Below, piece by piece: positions 35,599-45,277 of a stretch of DNA of 64,000 nucleotides. Each line of letters begins with the position of its first letter. Within the stretch, counting starts at the first letter, position 1. The DNA comes from Opitutaceae bacterium (GTDB taxonomy: Bacteria; Verrucomicrobiota; Verrucomicrobiia; Opitutales; Opitutaceae). A program made the position numbers and the translations under genes. The notes under the pieces were generated by a model, which saw only the letters and a program-made list of their open reading frames with translations, was not told where the DNA came from and made no database searches. The stretch spans positions 62,001 through 126,000 of the forward strand of contig JABTUS010000006.1 in the NCBI GenBank assembly GCA_015075305.1, read 5' to 3'.

Positions 35599-38103
35599 TC
35601 AAAATTCACCGGGATCGCCCGATTCGCGCACTGGTTCGCCGTGCTCGAACTCAACGCGGTAAACCTCCTTGCCGGTGGGATCATAAAGGACAGCCGGTCC
35701 CTCGGCGTGCAGATCGCGCCAGGTGGATTGCGTCCGGACCGTGCCGTCAGGCCAGTAGTTTGTCCACACTGTGGCGCTGTCGACACGGTGGTCGCGCTTC
35801 CAGGCCAGTGTGCCGTCACGGTAAAACTGCTCAGGTCCGGTGAGGCGCCCCAAGTGGTATGTGGCTGTCCGTTGCACGCGACCGTCGGGTTCAAACCAGG
35901 TTGCATCGCCTTCCAGCAGGAAACGGCCGTCGTTGCCGACACCGCCCCGGTAGCGCGCATGGACGCGTCCGGTCGCGTCGTGGTCGATGTAGTCGCGGAT
36001 TGCGCGCACGGTTGATGCGGTGTTGGCGCGCAGAGTCGCATCTTCCCCGCTGGGTGCGGCGCCATGCAGGATCCACGCCTCGTTCAATTCGAAGGCCAGG
36101 CACGGTTTTGTCATTGTGGTGACGAGATGGATGACTCCGTTGGGAGCCTGCCGGGCAACCGCGTAGCCAAGGGTATCCCCGCCCATCTGCCTGGCATGGG
36201 CATCGTTCTCATGGGGCTGTGTGCCCGCCAATCTGCGGATGAGCCAGGTTTCGCCCTCGTCTTGGGATAGCGCCACATAGGCCCCGCGCTCATTGATGCC
36301 TGCGGGCTGCGCGCCTTTGTCGCTTTGAAAATCGCCGGCCATGAACAAGCGACCGCTGGCTAGCCGGATAAGTGTCGGACGCTGGTTGCTGCCCATGTGT
36401 GGAAACGGAGTCTTCGACACCGTGTAGGTGCGACCGCCGTCGCTTGTGAGGGACTTGGGCATGAAGCCGTCGATGTTCGAGCTCTTGCCGCCCATGCCGA
36501 GAATACGACCGTCGCGCAGAGGAACGAACGCCGTGTGCCGTCCGCCACTGCGTCCACCCGGGTCCCGCCATGTCCTGCCGTTGTCGTCGCTTTCCCAGAG
36601 CACCGATTCCGGCCCGATTGCGTCGCTTGCGACGTGGATGTGGCCGGCGTCGTCGCGAAACGCGCTGGTGATCGGCTGCGCGGAATGGCCGCCGACGGGC
36701 GTCGTGAACAGCGGGAAGTGGACGTCGCTCCATGTCGCACCGTTGTCGTTGGAGGTGATCCACTGGAAGGGGAAACCCGAGTCGAGCCGGTTCATGCCCC
36801 AGAAAAACCAGAGCCGGCCGGAGTCGTTCCAGAGCATGGGCGAGGTGTCGTCCACATCCGGCATGTCGACGAAACGGTCGGGTGGATCCCATTCGTCGGC
36901 GCCGAAGCGCAAACGCGTGATTAGCATGCCGCAGTCGGGATCGAGTTCCCCGACGGCGGAGAACGCGATGAAAAGGACATCGCCATTGCCCGCAACCTCA
37001 AGACCGGGGCTGTGCATGTGGCGCAGCATTCCCCGCGGCCAGCCGAGTGAACGGAAGACGTCGAGCTTGGCAGGATCGGTGTTCTCCGGCGGAGTGGGCA
37101 ACAGGTAGCGCTTGCGGAAATAGGGTCGGGTGGGGTCCGGTCCGACCGACGGTGCGGGCCCGCCTTGGATCACGCCGAGCTGTGCATAGGAGACGACGCC
37201 ACGTGTCGTCGGATCCGGTGTCGGTGGCGCGCAAACCACACGGAAGCCGATGTGGTGGTTGCCCTGGTTGTTCAGAACGGAGCGTGTGAATCCCTTGTAG
37301 AGGAACTCGCTCTTGTATTCGGCGCTGCGTTGCTGGCCGGCGCCCTTCGGGTCATGAGCGGTCATCGCCTCGGAAGGCGTGCTTACCATGGCGCGCATCT
37401 GCTCGAATGGGATGGGGGGGAAGTTCGGAGCCATGCCTCCCCGGTTGGCCGAACGCCTGTAAAAAGGAATGTCCTTGTCGAGTCCGCCGCCGCGTACGAC
37501 TCGAGCCCATCCGCTCGACGGGCCGACGGGGTCCGTTTGAGGCCTCAGTGGGTACTCACCGTGCCAGTCGAGGCACCATTCGCCGACTCCGGTGTTCATG
37601 TTCTTCATGCCCCAGGCATTCGGAGTCCCGGGAGCCGGCGGGGTCGCGCCCGAGAAGTAGAGCGTAGTGGTTCCGGCGCGTGCCGCGTATTCCCACTCGG
37701 CCTCGGTCGGCAGGCGATAGTTGCGTCCTTCTTTCCGGCTGAGCCAGGCACAAAACGCTGTCGCTTCATCCCAACTGATGCCTGCCGCGTAAGGGGCGGT
37801 GTCCGGATTGCCCCAATAGTCGGCGCGGAACTGTCGAAATTGGTCCGCTGTCACTTCCGCCTCCGCCATGTAGAAGGAATGCGTGAGCGTGACCTTGTGC
37901 AGCGGGTGTTCATCCCAGTCACCGCGTTTAAGGTGAATGGGCACATTGAAAGTCTTGGACGGTGTCGAATTGGCCTCGCCCATCCCGAAGGAGCCGGCGG
38001 GGATTGGCAGCATCCGCATGCCGAGTGAATTGACGTAGGATTCACTCGCGAACCCCAGCGAACTGAGGGTTGCGGCCATCAGGGTCAAGTAAGTGGAGTT
38101 CAT
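35599..38103 (-). CDS. FGE-sulfatase domain + BNR/sialidase propeller + MORN-like repeat fusion, secreted
   Basis: 834 residues with a signal peptide (1-20). Residues about 25-290 are a formylglycine-generating-enzyme-type domain: LPTEAEWEYAARAG (131-144), GEWCLDWHGEY, RVVRGGG and IGFRVVCAPP. The Cys pair that does catalysis in true FGE should lie in the segment after RVVRGGG, but that segment (FYRRSANRGGM) has none, so it is probably a binding or structural domain. Residues about 330-690 hold at least four Asp-box-like repeats (SNDNGATW, SDDNGRTW, TSDGGRTY, SQDEGETW) of a sialidase propeller. The last 120 residues contain YwqK/MORN-like units (FYRDGTLAWKRDHRV, YWPDGTVRTQSTW, LYDPTGKEVYRVEF). 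It diverges from the TonB receptor gene across 623 bases. Function unknown; glycan recognition is my guess. Confidence 0.83.
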   Translation of the reverse strand: MNSTYLTLMAATLSSLGFASESYVNSLGMRMLPIPAGSFGMGEANSTPSKTFNVPIHLKRGDWDEHPLHKVTLTHSFYMAEAEVTADQFRQFRADYWGNPDTAPYAAGISWDEATAFCAWLSRKEGRNYRLPTEAEWEYAARAGTTTLYFSGATPPAPGTPNAWGMKNMNTGVGEWCLDWHGEYPLRPQTDPVGPSSGWARVVRGGGLDKDIPFYRRSANRGGMAPNFPPIPFEQMRAMVSTPSEAMTAHDPKGAGQQRSAEYKSEFLYKGFTRSVLNNQGNHHIGFRVVCAPPTPDPTTRGVVSYAQLGVIQGGPAPSVGPDPTRPYFRKRYLLPTPPENTDPAKLDVFRSLGWPRGMLRHMHSPGLEVAGNGDVLFIAFSAVGELDPDCGMLITRLRFGADEWDPPDRFVDMPDVDDTSPMLWNDSGRLWFFWGMNRLDSGFPFQWITSNDNGATWSDVHFPLFTTPVGGHSAQPITSAFRDDAGHIHVASDAIGPESVLWESDDNGRTWRDPGGRSGGRHTAFVPLRDGRILGMGGKSSNIDGFMPKSLTSDGGRTYTVSKTPFPHMGSNQRPTLIRLASGRLFMAGDFQSDKGAQPAGINERGAYVALSQDEGETWLIRRLAGTQPHENDAHARQMGGDTLGYAVARQAPNGVIHLVTTMTKPCLAFELNEAWILHGAAPSGEDATLRANTASTVRAIRDYIDHDATGRVHARYRGGVGNDGRFLLEGDATWFEPDGRVQRTATYHLGRLTGPEQFYRDGTLAWKRDHRVDSATVWTNYWPDGTVRTQSTWRDLHAEGPAVLYDPTGKEVYRVEFEHGEPVRESGDPGEF

Positions 38104-38456
38104 GCGGCAGGAGTGGTGACCCCTACGGTGGGAATGAATTGAAATACCTAAAAATAACGCAGTGTTTTTTGTGAAATTGGGATCTTTTCGATGGAACAGT
38201 TTGAATGCCTGTGGTCAACAAATATTCCCCAAATGAAGGAGCTCCTTCACCGAGTCTATTGCATCGTTGCAAGGCTGAGCGGTGCTTCAGTTTTTTTGCT
38301 GAGCAGTTCGCAGCCAGAGAATCGAAGGTTTCGTGGTGGAGGAAACCTCCTCGCTCCGCAATGGGCCGCTGGGTCACGATGTCTTGAGGGGGAGGCTTCA
38401 GGTGAATCGCTGGCGAAGCTGATACGATTGAAGCAAGACTTCGATATGAAATAGAA

Positions 38457-38469
38457 TTGAATAGTTCAA
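38457..38469. promoter_or_regulatory. Candidate operator, TTGAA-N3-TTCAA
   Basis: Perfect 5+5 inverted repeat upstream of the TonB receptor gene. It shares half-sites with the ATTGAA-N4-TTCAAT repeat at the start of the LacI gene at 34461, so the same regulator may bind both, although the spacer differs by one base. Confidence 0.35.
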
Positions 38470-38485
38470 GGATTAACAGAATCCT
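38469..38485. promoter_or_regulatory. Candidate operator or hairpin, AGGATT-N5-AATCCT
   Basis: Perfect 6+6 inverted repeat directly abutting the TTGAA-N3-TTCAA site, about 240 bases before the receptor start. It could be a second protein site. No T-run follows, so a terminator is unlikely. Confidence 0.35.
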
Positions 38486-38726
38486 AAAATGCTAATAGAT
38501 AGTAGATAACATGCACGAGATGAGGCTGCAATAAAAACGCATTCCAATTGATTAATGGATGTGCGTGTCATTGATGCGTTATTTCAGGCATTGACACATG
38601 GCTAGTTCATGTTCTTTCTGCCCGTTGGAGCGTCGAACCCCGCTGCCTTGCCATCGATCGTATTCCAGAATTTGTGCGACATTTCGGCCCCATCCTTGGG
38701 CCAGCCTCAACCCTGCGAATCAACAA

Positions 38727-41576
38727 ATGACCACCCAGTTTACACGCCTGTTTTGCGGCTTCACGGCTGCACTTTCACTTGGCCTTGCGACATCCAATGT
38801 TCACGCGGGCGACATCGTCGGGTCCATCATGGACACTGACAGCAATGCTGCGCTGCCGGGTGCCTCCATAACTGTCCTGGAAGGAGGAAGGAAAGGCACG
38901 GCTGACAACGGCGGCCACTACCGCATCAGCGGTCTTTCTGCCGGTACGTACACGGTGCGGGTCAACTATGTCGGGTACGATAGCAAGACGGAGACTGTCG
39001 CGGTGCCGGCCACGGGTGAGGCCGTGCTCAACATTGCCATGGGCGACAAGGATGTCGTGAAGCTGGAGAAATTTGTGGTCGAAGGCTACCGGGAGGGACG
39101 GTCGCGTGCGATGCAACAGAAGCAGAATGCGGCCAATATCATGGATCTCGTGTCCGCCGACGCCATTGGCAACCTGCCCGATCGCAACGTCGCCGAGGCG
39201 GTCGCCCGCCTGCCTGGTGTCAATCTCTCCCTTGACCAAGGCGAGGGCCAGTACGTGAGCATCCGCGGTGCGGAGCCGAATCTGAACCAGGTGATGATGG
39301 ACGGTGCCACCATGGCAGCGCCGGGCGGATCGCGGCTCGGGCGCGCCGTGCCACTCGACACCCTTGGTTCGGGCCAGATCTCCTCAATTGAAGTCATCAA
39401 AAGTGTGCGGCCGGACATGGATGCCAATGCTGTTGGCGGCACGATCAACATCAAATCCGCGAGTGCTTTCGACCAGGATGGCCGTCGCGTCACCGGTTCG
39501 CTTTCGGGAAACCGCAACGGTGCCGTCAGCAAGACAGACGCAGCCGGCCAGTTGTTCTATTCAGACCGCTTCGGCCCCAACAAGGCTTGGGGAATTGCGG
39601 CGAGCCTCAGCTACGACAAGCGCAACTACCAGAACGAATGGCTGCAATTCGACTGGACTCCGATAACGCTCAACGGGGCGGCAACGTACCTGCCGAGCAC
39701 GTTTCAAATCAAACCTGAATGGGGCAACAAAGAGCGCGATGGAGCCACGCTGAACCTCGAATACCGCCCTGACGCCGACACGCTTTTTTATGTCCGCCCC
39801 GGTTATTCCCACACGAAAAATCCGGAGACGCGGTTCGAGGTGATCTATTCGCCGACGGTGGCGCCGGCCAACGTCATCATGTCGTCGCCCACAGCCGGCA
39901 CTTTCACCCGCAATCGCACCGAGCGCCGGTCGTTCTCCTATCAGAACGACCAGTCCCTCTTCAACGTCGCGGCCGGATTCAAGAAGGTGTATGGCTCGTT
40001 CACCGTCGAGCCCATGCTCACGTTCTCGAAAGCAAAGTCAAAAAATCCGTACAACCACACTCGGGAGTTCCGCAACGCCAACGGAGCAACGGGCGACATC
40101 AAGTTCGACCTTGGCACGGGTTTCGTGCCGATTTTCTGGCAGGCCGATCCTGCGGTCGACGTTCCATCCAAGTATCCGCTGCGCCGCACCCGCGACGACT
40201 ACGGCATTCAGGACGAGAAGATCCGGAGCGCCAAAGTCGATGTAACCTGGGAGTTTCCTGATTCCTTCGGGGTGCGGGGCAACGTGAAGTCGGGAGCCAA
40301 ATTCCTTCACCGTTCGCGAGTCGTGGATCTCGAGTCGCGCCGCTTGGTGCCTGTGGGCAACTGGAACCTTGGTCAAACAGGCGATCAGCTTCCATCGGTC
40401 AAGGTTTACAATGACAGGTTCGACAGCCTCTTCCTCCCCAATGCGGTAGCGATCGACAAGTTCATTTCCGCCAATCCGTCGCTTGTCACCCACGATCTCG
40501 TGGGGGAGTCGACCAATTCCATTGAGGACGATTATGCCATTGAGGAATACATCTACGCTGGATACCTGATGAGCAAGGTCGACATCGACAAACTTACCCT
40601 GCTTGGAGGTCTGCGCTGGGAAAAGACAGACGCCACAATCCGGGCAGTCCAGGAAGTCACCGTGGGCAGGGGCAATCCGGTCCAGATCCCGAACTCGGGC
40701 GTCACCAGCTACGACAAATTCTTCCCGAATGTGCAGGGTGTCTACCACTTCACCGATCAGTTGCAGCTTCGCGCCGCGATCACGCAGACGATCGGCAGGC
40801 CGGCCTACGAGGACTCGCGCACGCTGGCGATTTTCAACTACTCCTCGATTCTCTCACCAGTTGACCCGACCTACGGCAATTCCGGATCGGTCACCGTGGG
40901 CAATCCGAAGCTCAAACCCTATGGAGCCAAGAGCTATGACCTTTCGCTCGAGTGGTATGCCAGGAAGGGCGGTGGCGTGGTCAGCATCGCGGCCTTCCGG
41001 AAGGACATCGCCGACCCGATCTATTCCTACTCGGAAACGCAGCGCAATGTGATCTACAGCGGCGTCGGCCTTGAGTCGCTGACCTACAACAGCAAACTCA
41101 ATGGCACGAGCGGCAGGATCTCTGGTGTTGAGTTCAGCATATACCAGCCGTTCCACTTCCTGCCGTCACCCTTTGACGGATTTGGCATCGAAGCCAACTA
41201 CACGACGATCAGCTCCAGTGAAGTGATTCCCACCCGTCCCGGAGAGGACATCCCCTTTTTCCGGCAGCCTGACAAGATTGCCAACTTCACGATATTCTAT
41301 GAAAAGTACGGCTTCTCAGGCCGGGTCGCCTACACTTATGCCGGCGAGCAGATCTACACCCTGGGTGGCAGCCTGATCAATGACCGCTACGAGACTGCCC
41401 GCGGCCAGGTAGATGTCCTGTTGCGCTATCGAGTGAACGATCACTATTCCATAACGGCCTCTGTGCGCAATCTGACCAGGGAGCCGGATGAAATGAGCTA
41501 CGGCATCAAATCCCTCGTGCAGAGCAGCCGCCTGCTCGACCGCGACTACAAGGTCGGCGTCGAATTCAACTTCTAA
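38727..41576 (+). CDS. TonB-dependent receptor with N-terminal carboxypeptidase-regulatory-like domain
   Basis: 949 residues from ATG 38727, which gives the signal peptide MTTQFTRLFCGFTAALSLGL; the ORF from 38598 adds 43 atypical residues. Residues about 28-105 are a carboxypeptidase-regulatory-like beta-sandwich (GDIVGSIMDTDSNAALPGAS, GTYTVRVNYVGYDSK). VVKLEKFVVEGY follows as a TonB-box-like stretch, then the plug (DAIGNLPDRNVAEAVARLPG, VSIRGAEPNLNQVMMDGA) and a barrel ending DRDYKVGVEFNF. This is the Caulobacter/Xanthomonas-type receptor class, distinct from the LSPF-type receptors elsewhere in the window. It should import an oligosaccharide, with the GH2 enzyme encoded 280 bases downstream as likely partner. 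Confidence 0.95.
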   Translation: MTTQFTRLFCGFTAALSLGLATSNVHAGDIVGSIMDTDSNAALPGASITVLEGGRKGTADNGGHYRISGLSAGTYTVRVNYVGYDSKTETVAVPATGEAVLNIAMGDKDVVKLEKFVVEGYREGRSRAMQQKQNAANIMDLVSADAIGNLPDRNVAEAVARLPGVNLSLDQGEGQYVSIRGAEPNLNQVMMDGATMAAPGGSRLGRAVPLDTLGSGQISSIEVIKSVRPDMDANAVGGTINIKSASAFDQDGRRVTGSLSGNRNGAVSKTDAAGQLFYSDRFGPNKAWGIAASLSYDKRNYQNEWLQFDWTPITLNGAATYLPSTFQIKPEWGNKERDGATLNLEYRPDADTLFYVRPGYSHTKNPETRFEVIYSPTVAPANVIMSSPTAGTFTRNRTERRSFSYQNDQSLFNVAAGFKKVYGSFTVEPMLTFSKAKSKNPYNHTREFRNANGATGDIKFDLGTGFVPIFWQADPAVDVPSKYPLRRTRDDYGIQDEKIRSAKVDVTWEFPDSFGVRGNVKSGAKFLHRSRVVDLESRRLVPVGNWNLGQTGDQLPSVKVYNDRFDSLFLPNAVAIDKFISANPSLVTHDLVGESTNSIEDDYAIEEYIYAGYLMSKVDIDKLTLLGGLRWEKTDATIRAVQEVTVGRGNPVQIPNSGVTSYDKFFPNVQGVYHFTDQLQLRAAITQTIGRPAYEDSRTLAIFNYSSILSPVDPTYGNSGSVTVGNPKLKPYGAKSYDLSLEWYARKGGGVVSIAAFRKDIADPIYSYSETQRNVIYSGVGLESLTYNSKLNGTSGRISGVEFSIYQPFHFLPSPFDGFGIEANYTTISSSEVIPTRPGEDIPFFRQPDKIANFTIFYEKYGFSGRVAYTYAGEQIYTLGGSLINDRYETARGQVDVLLRYRVNDHYSITASVRNLTREPDEMSYGIKSLVQSSRLLDRDYKVGVEFNF

Positions 41577-41856
41577 GGGAGAGCCTTCTCGCTGCACCGC
41601 GAGATTGCGGAATGCGAAAGAATCCGACGCACAAGGGGATGTTCCGGCCGTGCGACGGGCAGGCGCCCGGAGTACCCAACTGAAACGCGTGGTTTCCTCC
41701 ACACGCCGGCCAGCGTTCTCCGCGACCGCTCAAGTGGGCTTGTGCTGGATCCGGGTGTAAACGGCCATGCCCTGCCGTGAGTCGTACTGGTTGCCAGCAG
41801 AACTTGGGCTGCACCAGTCATGGAAGACGGTCGCCTGGACGCCCATCACAACTTTC

Positions 41857-44800
41857 ATGAACATTATTCGACTGCGCCCTTTTGGAATGTCCGCAATACT
41901 TTCCCTAGCGCTTTGCAGCGCAGCCACTGATGCCGCGCAAGTCCTGACACTTGGCGGAAGCGATTGGAAATTCAAGGACGTGCCTCCGATGAGTGCCAGG
42001 CCGTTCTGTGTTGACTGGCTGCCCGCGATGGTGCCGGGCAACATCCAGGCGGACCTGGAGTCGGCGCGATTGCTCAAGCCGCTGTGGTATGGCGCCGGGG
42101 ATTCGCGGCTGTTCGACGTGGCCCGCACGGATTGGATTTATCGAAAGGAGTTCACCATGCCCGGGAGCTTTTCGGGCAGGCGGATCCGGCTTTGTTTCGA
42201 TGGCGTCGACTACGCCTGCGAGGTCTGGCTGAACGGCGCAAGGATTGGCGGCAATCCCAACATGTACCGCCAATTTGCCTTCGATGTGAGCGATCATGTC
42301 AGGATCGGCGAAAGGAACAGACTTGATGTCCGGATCCAGCGCATGCCGGAAGTCCTGGTTCCCTATCTTGAGAAGAGCGATGGCAAGCTCAGCGGTCAGA
42401 ATACCCCCTGGTGGCTGGTTGACGGCATGACCAAGACCAACGAGGTGCTCAAGGACCTGAAGAGCCCCACGAACTTCGGCTACGACTGGGGTGTCAATAT
42501 CTGGACCCTGGGGATCTGGAAGGATGTGCGGCTGGAGGCCAGCGGGCCGGCGTTGATCGAAAACATGAAGGTGGAGACGCCGCTTTCCAGCGACTACTCA
42601 CGAGCGACAGTGAAGGTGGCCGCGGTCGTGGACAGTCTGGTCGCCGGGCCGGCGAAACTGCGGATGAAGGTCAGTGGCCACGGGCCGGACCGTGTGACGG
42701 AGCAGTCCGTCACACTGGTGCCCGGAGCCAACAGGCTGCAGGCTCAGCTTGAGCTGCAGGAACCGGCCCTGTGGTGGCCGAACGGACACGGACGGCAGCC
42801 CCTGTACATGCTCGAAGCCACCGTCGTGGATGCCTCGGGAAAAGTCTCTGATGCACGCCGGACGCGCTTTGGTGTGCGGGAGGTGCGCTGGGAGCTCACC
42901 TCGGAGGCTCCGGCTGATTTTCCGCAGAAATACATGCCCGTGATCAACGGACGGAGGATCCGCATGATCGGCTCGAACCTGATTCCGCCGGACCTGCTGT
43001 TTGCCCGCATCCCGGAGCGCGCCCCGCACTTGTTGCGCACGGCCCGCGCATTGGGTTTCACAACCCTGCGGGTATGGGGCGGAGGGGTCATACTCACACC
43101 CGAGATCTATGATCTGGCGGACGAACTCGGGCTCATGCTGATGCTTGAGATCCCCATAGCCAACATCGATCCCAAGGCGAATCCGGAGCTGTTGAAGAAC
43201 CTGAGCCTCACTCTGCCGAACATCATCCGTCAGGTCTGGAACCATCCTTCCATCATCGAATATACGGGGGGAAACGAAATGAGGTACGGAAAGGTTCACA
43301 AGGACCTTTCAGTCATTGAGCACATCCAGGGGATTTTTGCCGAGGTGGATCCCAGCCGGGTGTTTCGCGAAACCGATCCGACAACCGGCGGGACGCATGG
43401 ACCGTGGCACGCGGCTCTCAAGCTGGAGAACAAGATTGACCCGCTGCAGCAGTATACCACATGGAATTTCCTGCTTCCGCAGGTGCCGGACGCGTCTGGC
43501 AGGATACCCACGGGTCCGACCTCCCGCATTTCCCAATCCATGCGGTGCGGCGAGTTTGGATATCAGACAACAGGGCACGTGGAGGTCTGGCACCGGGACA
43601 TCCCGCCCGGTTCGCAGTGGCCGATAGACAACGAGGATCCGGTCCTCATCCGCAAGAACGCGACGTATGCGGTGTTCGATGATGACAACTGGCTGATGAA
43701 GCCTGTCATCGATTTCCTCTTCGGAGATTCTCCCGATCTTGGGCGGCTGTTGAAGGCAGGCCAATATGTGGGAGGGGAGGGCCTGCGTTACGCGATGGAT
43801 GCGATCCGCCGCCGTGGAACCGCCACGGGTGGAATGATGAACTGGGACTTCAATGAACCCTGGACCAACGGCGCGGGCAGCTATGTGGTGGACTACGACG
43901 GTCGGCCGCTGATGAACAGCGCGTTTCTGAAGCAGGCGGTGGATCAGCTGTCATTGTCGCTCAGACACACGTCCCCCCTCTACGATATCCGCGAGGGAAT
44001 CCAGACCGCGCTGTACCTGACCAGCGATTCAGATCAGCCGGTCAAGGATCTGGCCTGGGCCTGGCGGGTGAGGGATCGCCGGGGAGCAGTGGTCTCATCG
44101 GGCGCGGGAGCGGTGGCGATCAATCCGATCGAAGTGAAGAAGCTGGCCGATATCGCGGTCACGCTGCCGGAAAAAACCGCGTTCGGTCCCTTCTTTCTGG
44201 AGCTGCAGCTCAACGACAGCCATGGCCGGAGACTGCACGAGCGGGTGCATGTCTTTGGGCTGCGCGGCGTGCGAGCCCCGCTGCAAGGGCTGCTGCACCG
44301 GAGCCTGCTGGATCAGGATGATGACCCGGCCGCACTGCAGGCCGTGTTCGCGACTGACAACAAAGCGATGCCTGCCGTATCCCGACCGGTGAGGCAGACC
44401 AGCCTGCAAGTGAGCTCCACTGTCTTCGGCGTGGAAGGTGGCGAAGAGTGGCTCGAACTGACGCTGAGCAACACAGGAAAAATGACCGCTCTGTTCTGCG
44501 ATCCCCGGCCGGTGCTGAACTACCGCACCGATCTTATCATCGACAATCTCTTCGTGAGCATTCCTCCGGGCGAAACCCGGATGCTGAAGATCCACGCACC
44601 CCTGCGGCCCCGGGAAGGGTTGAGTCTGGCGCAGACCGGGTGGCGAATCGAGAGCTGGAATGCCGGGCCGCTTTCGATCGAGCCGTCAACCGACGTCGTA
44701 CTCGCGCTCGGCCGTGCGGACCGGATGACGCGGGAGTATGCAGGCTATCCGGGGCCGACTCCGCCGGTCAAAGCCAGCGTGGTCAGCCTGACGGGTCGTC

Positions 44801-45165
44801 AACCGGATCCCGGCAATGTCCCTTGCCTGATGGAGGAGGGCCGCGTGGTGGAGTTCACCTTTGATAGTGGGAGCGACTCCGTCAGGCAGGGTGCGCTGCT
44901 GCGGATTCATTCGGCGGACCAGTCAGGCATCGGTGCACAGGTCCAGGTTGAACTCAACGGCCGCAGCTTTGAGCTGCAATTGCCGGAGGGCTATGGAATT
45001 CAAAAGGAGAGTCCCGCCCATCTCGCGCGGGCGCAAACCACGATTCTGGCGCTGCCGGTCGGTCTGCTGAAGCCGGCAAACAATGTCCTGCGAATAAGGA
45101 CCGTCAACGCAGGCTGGTTCACCTGGGACGCCCTTGACCTGAGGATGGGCAAAGGCGTCGAATAG
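41857..45165 (+). CDS. Glycoside hydrolase family 2 enzyme (beta-mannosidase / exo-glucosaminidase-like)
   Basis: 1102 residues from ATG 41857 with signal peptide (ending SAATDAAQ); an upstream ATG at 41767 would bury the signal. The order is the GH2 sugar-binding domain (IYRKEFTMPGSFSGRRIRLC, DYACEVWLNGARIGG), an Ig-like domain, and the TIM barrel. GGNEM supplies the Asn-Glu acid/base (Glu474) and RCGEFGYQ the nucleophile (Glu566). Two or more C-terminal beta-domains follow, more than the minimal enzyme. The WGGGVI and EIYDLADELGLMLMLEIP segments favour the mannosidase/exo-beta-glucosaminidase branch over beta-galactosidases. It probably trims non-reducing sugars from imported oligosaccharides. 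Same strand as the TonB receptor; the 280 bases between hold nothing clear. Confidence 0.93.
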   Translation: MNIIRLRPFGMSAILSLALCSAATDAAQVLTLGGSDWKFKDVPPMSARPFCVDWLPAMVPGNIQADLESARLLKPLWYGAGDSRLFDVARTDWIYRKEFTMPGSFSGRRIRLCFDGVDYACEVWLNGARIGGNPNMYRQFAFDVSDHVRIGERNRLDVRIQRMPEVLVPYLEKSDGKLSGQNTPWWLVDGMTKTNEVLKDLKSPTNFGYDWGVNIWTLGIWKDVRLEASGPALIENMKVETPLSSDYSRATVKVAAVVDSLVAGPAKLRMKVSGHGPDRVTEQSVTLVPGANRLQAQLELQEPALWWPNGHGRQPLYMLEATVVDASGKVSDARRTRFGVREVRWELTSEAPADFPQKYMPVINGRRIRMIGSNLIPPDLLFARIPERAPHLLRTARALGFTTLRVWGGGVILTPEIYDLADELGLMLMLEIPIANIDPKANPELLKNLSLTLPNIIRQVWNHPSIIEYTGGNEMRYGKVHKDLSVIEHIQGIFAEVDPSRVFRETDPTTGGTHGPWHAALKLENKIDPLQQYTTWNFLLPQVPDASGRIPTGPTSRISQSMRCGEFGYQTTGHVEVWHRDIPPGSQWPIDNEDPVLIRKNATYAVFDDDNWLMKPVIDFLFGDSPDLGRLLKAGQYVGGEGLRYAMDAIRRRGTATGGMMNWDFNEPWTNGAGSYVVDYDGRPLMNSAFLKQAVDQLSLSLRHTSPLYDIREGIQTALYLTSDSDQPVKDLAWAWRVRDRRGAVVSSGAGAVAINPIEVKKLADIAVTLPEKTAFGPFFLELQLNDSHGRRLHERVHVFGLRGVRAPLQGLLHRSLLDQDDDPAALQAVFATDNKAMPAVSRPVRQTSLQVSSTVFGVEGGEEWLELTLSNTGKMTALFCDPRPVLNYRTDLIIDNLFVSIPPGETRMLKIHAPLRPREGLSLAQTGWRIESWNAGPLSIEPSTDVVLALGRADRMTREYAGYPGPTPPVKASVVSLTGRQPDPGNVPCLMEEGRVVEFTFDSGSDSVRQGALLRIHSADQSGIGAQVQVELNGRSFELQLPEGYGIQKESPAHLARAQTTILALPVGLLKPANNVLRIRTVNAGWFTWDALDLRMGKGVE

Positions 45166-45277
45166 TTTCCAAACCAAATCCAATCATCACGCGAACATCA
45201 GCAGGCTTGTGGGCTGCCTTTCCTTTGCCGCCGCGCTCGCGAGGACGACGCGTTCAGGCTGTTCAGCGGCGATCGAT

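Larger units (their letters stand above)
38104..38726. promoter_or_regulatory. 623-base divergent intergenic region, AT-rich, with several inverted repeats
   Basis: No convincing gene; the short plus-strand frames at 38191-38454 look non-coding. Bases about 38430-38600 are far richer in A+T than the coding surroundings and probably hold the receptor promoter. Structures seen: TTGAA-TAG-TTCAA (38457-38469), AGGATT-AACAG-AATCCT (38469-38485), and the distant pair AACGCAT (38536-38542) / ATGCGTT (38574-38580). Confidence 0.5.

Noticed and set aside
35599-38103. The FGE-domain protein as the maturase of the local sulfatases
   Set aside because: No Cys pair in the expected catalytic segment after RVVRGGG, and the domain is fused to a propeller, so a maturase role is not supported.
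41577-41856. Possible minus-strand remnant ending DSRQGMAVYTRIQHKPT in the gap before the GH2 gene
   Set aside because: The segment is short and I could not tie it to any family; the 280-base gap shows no clear promoter or hairpin either.
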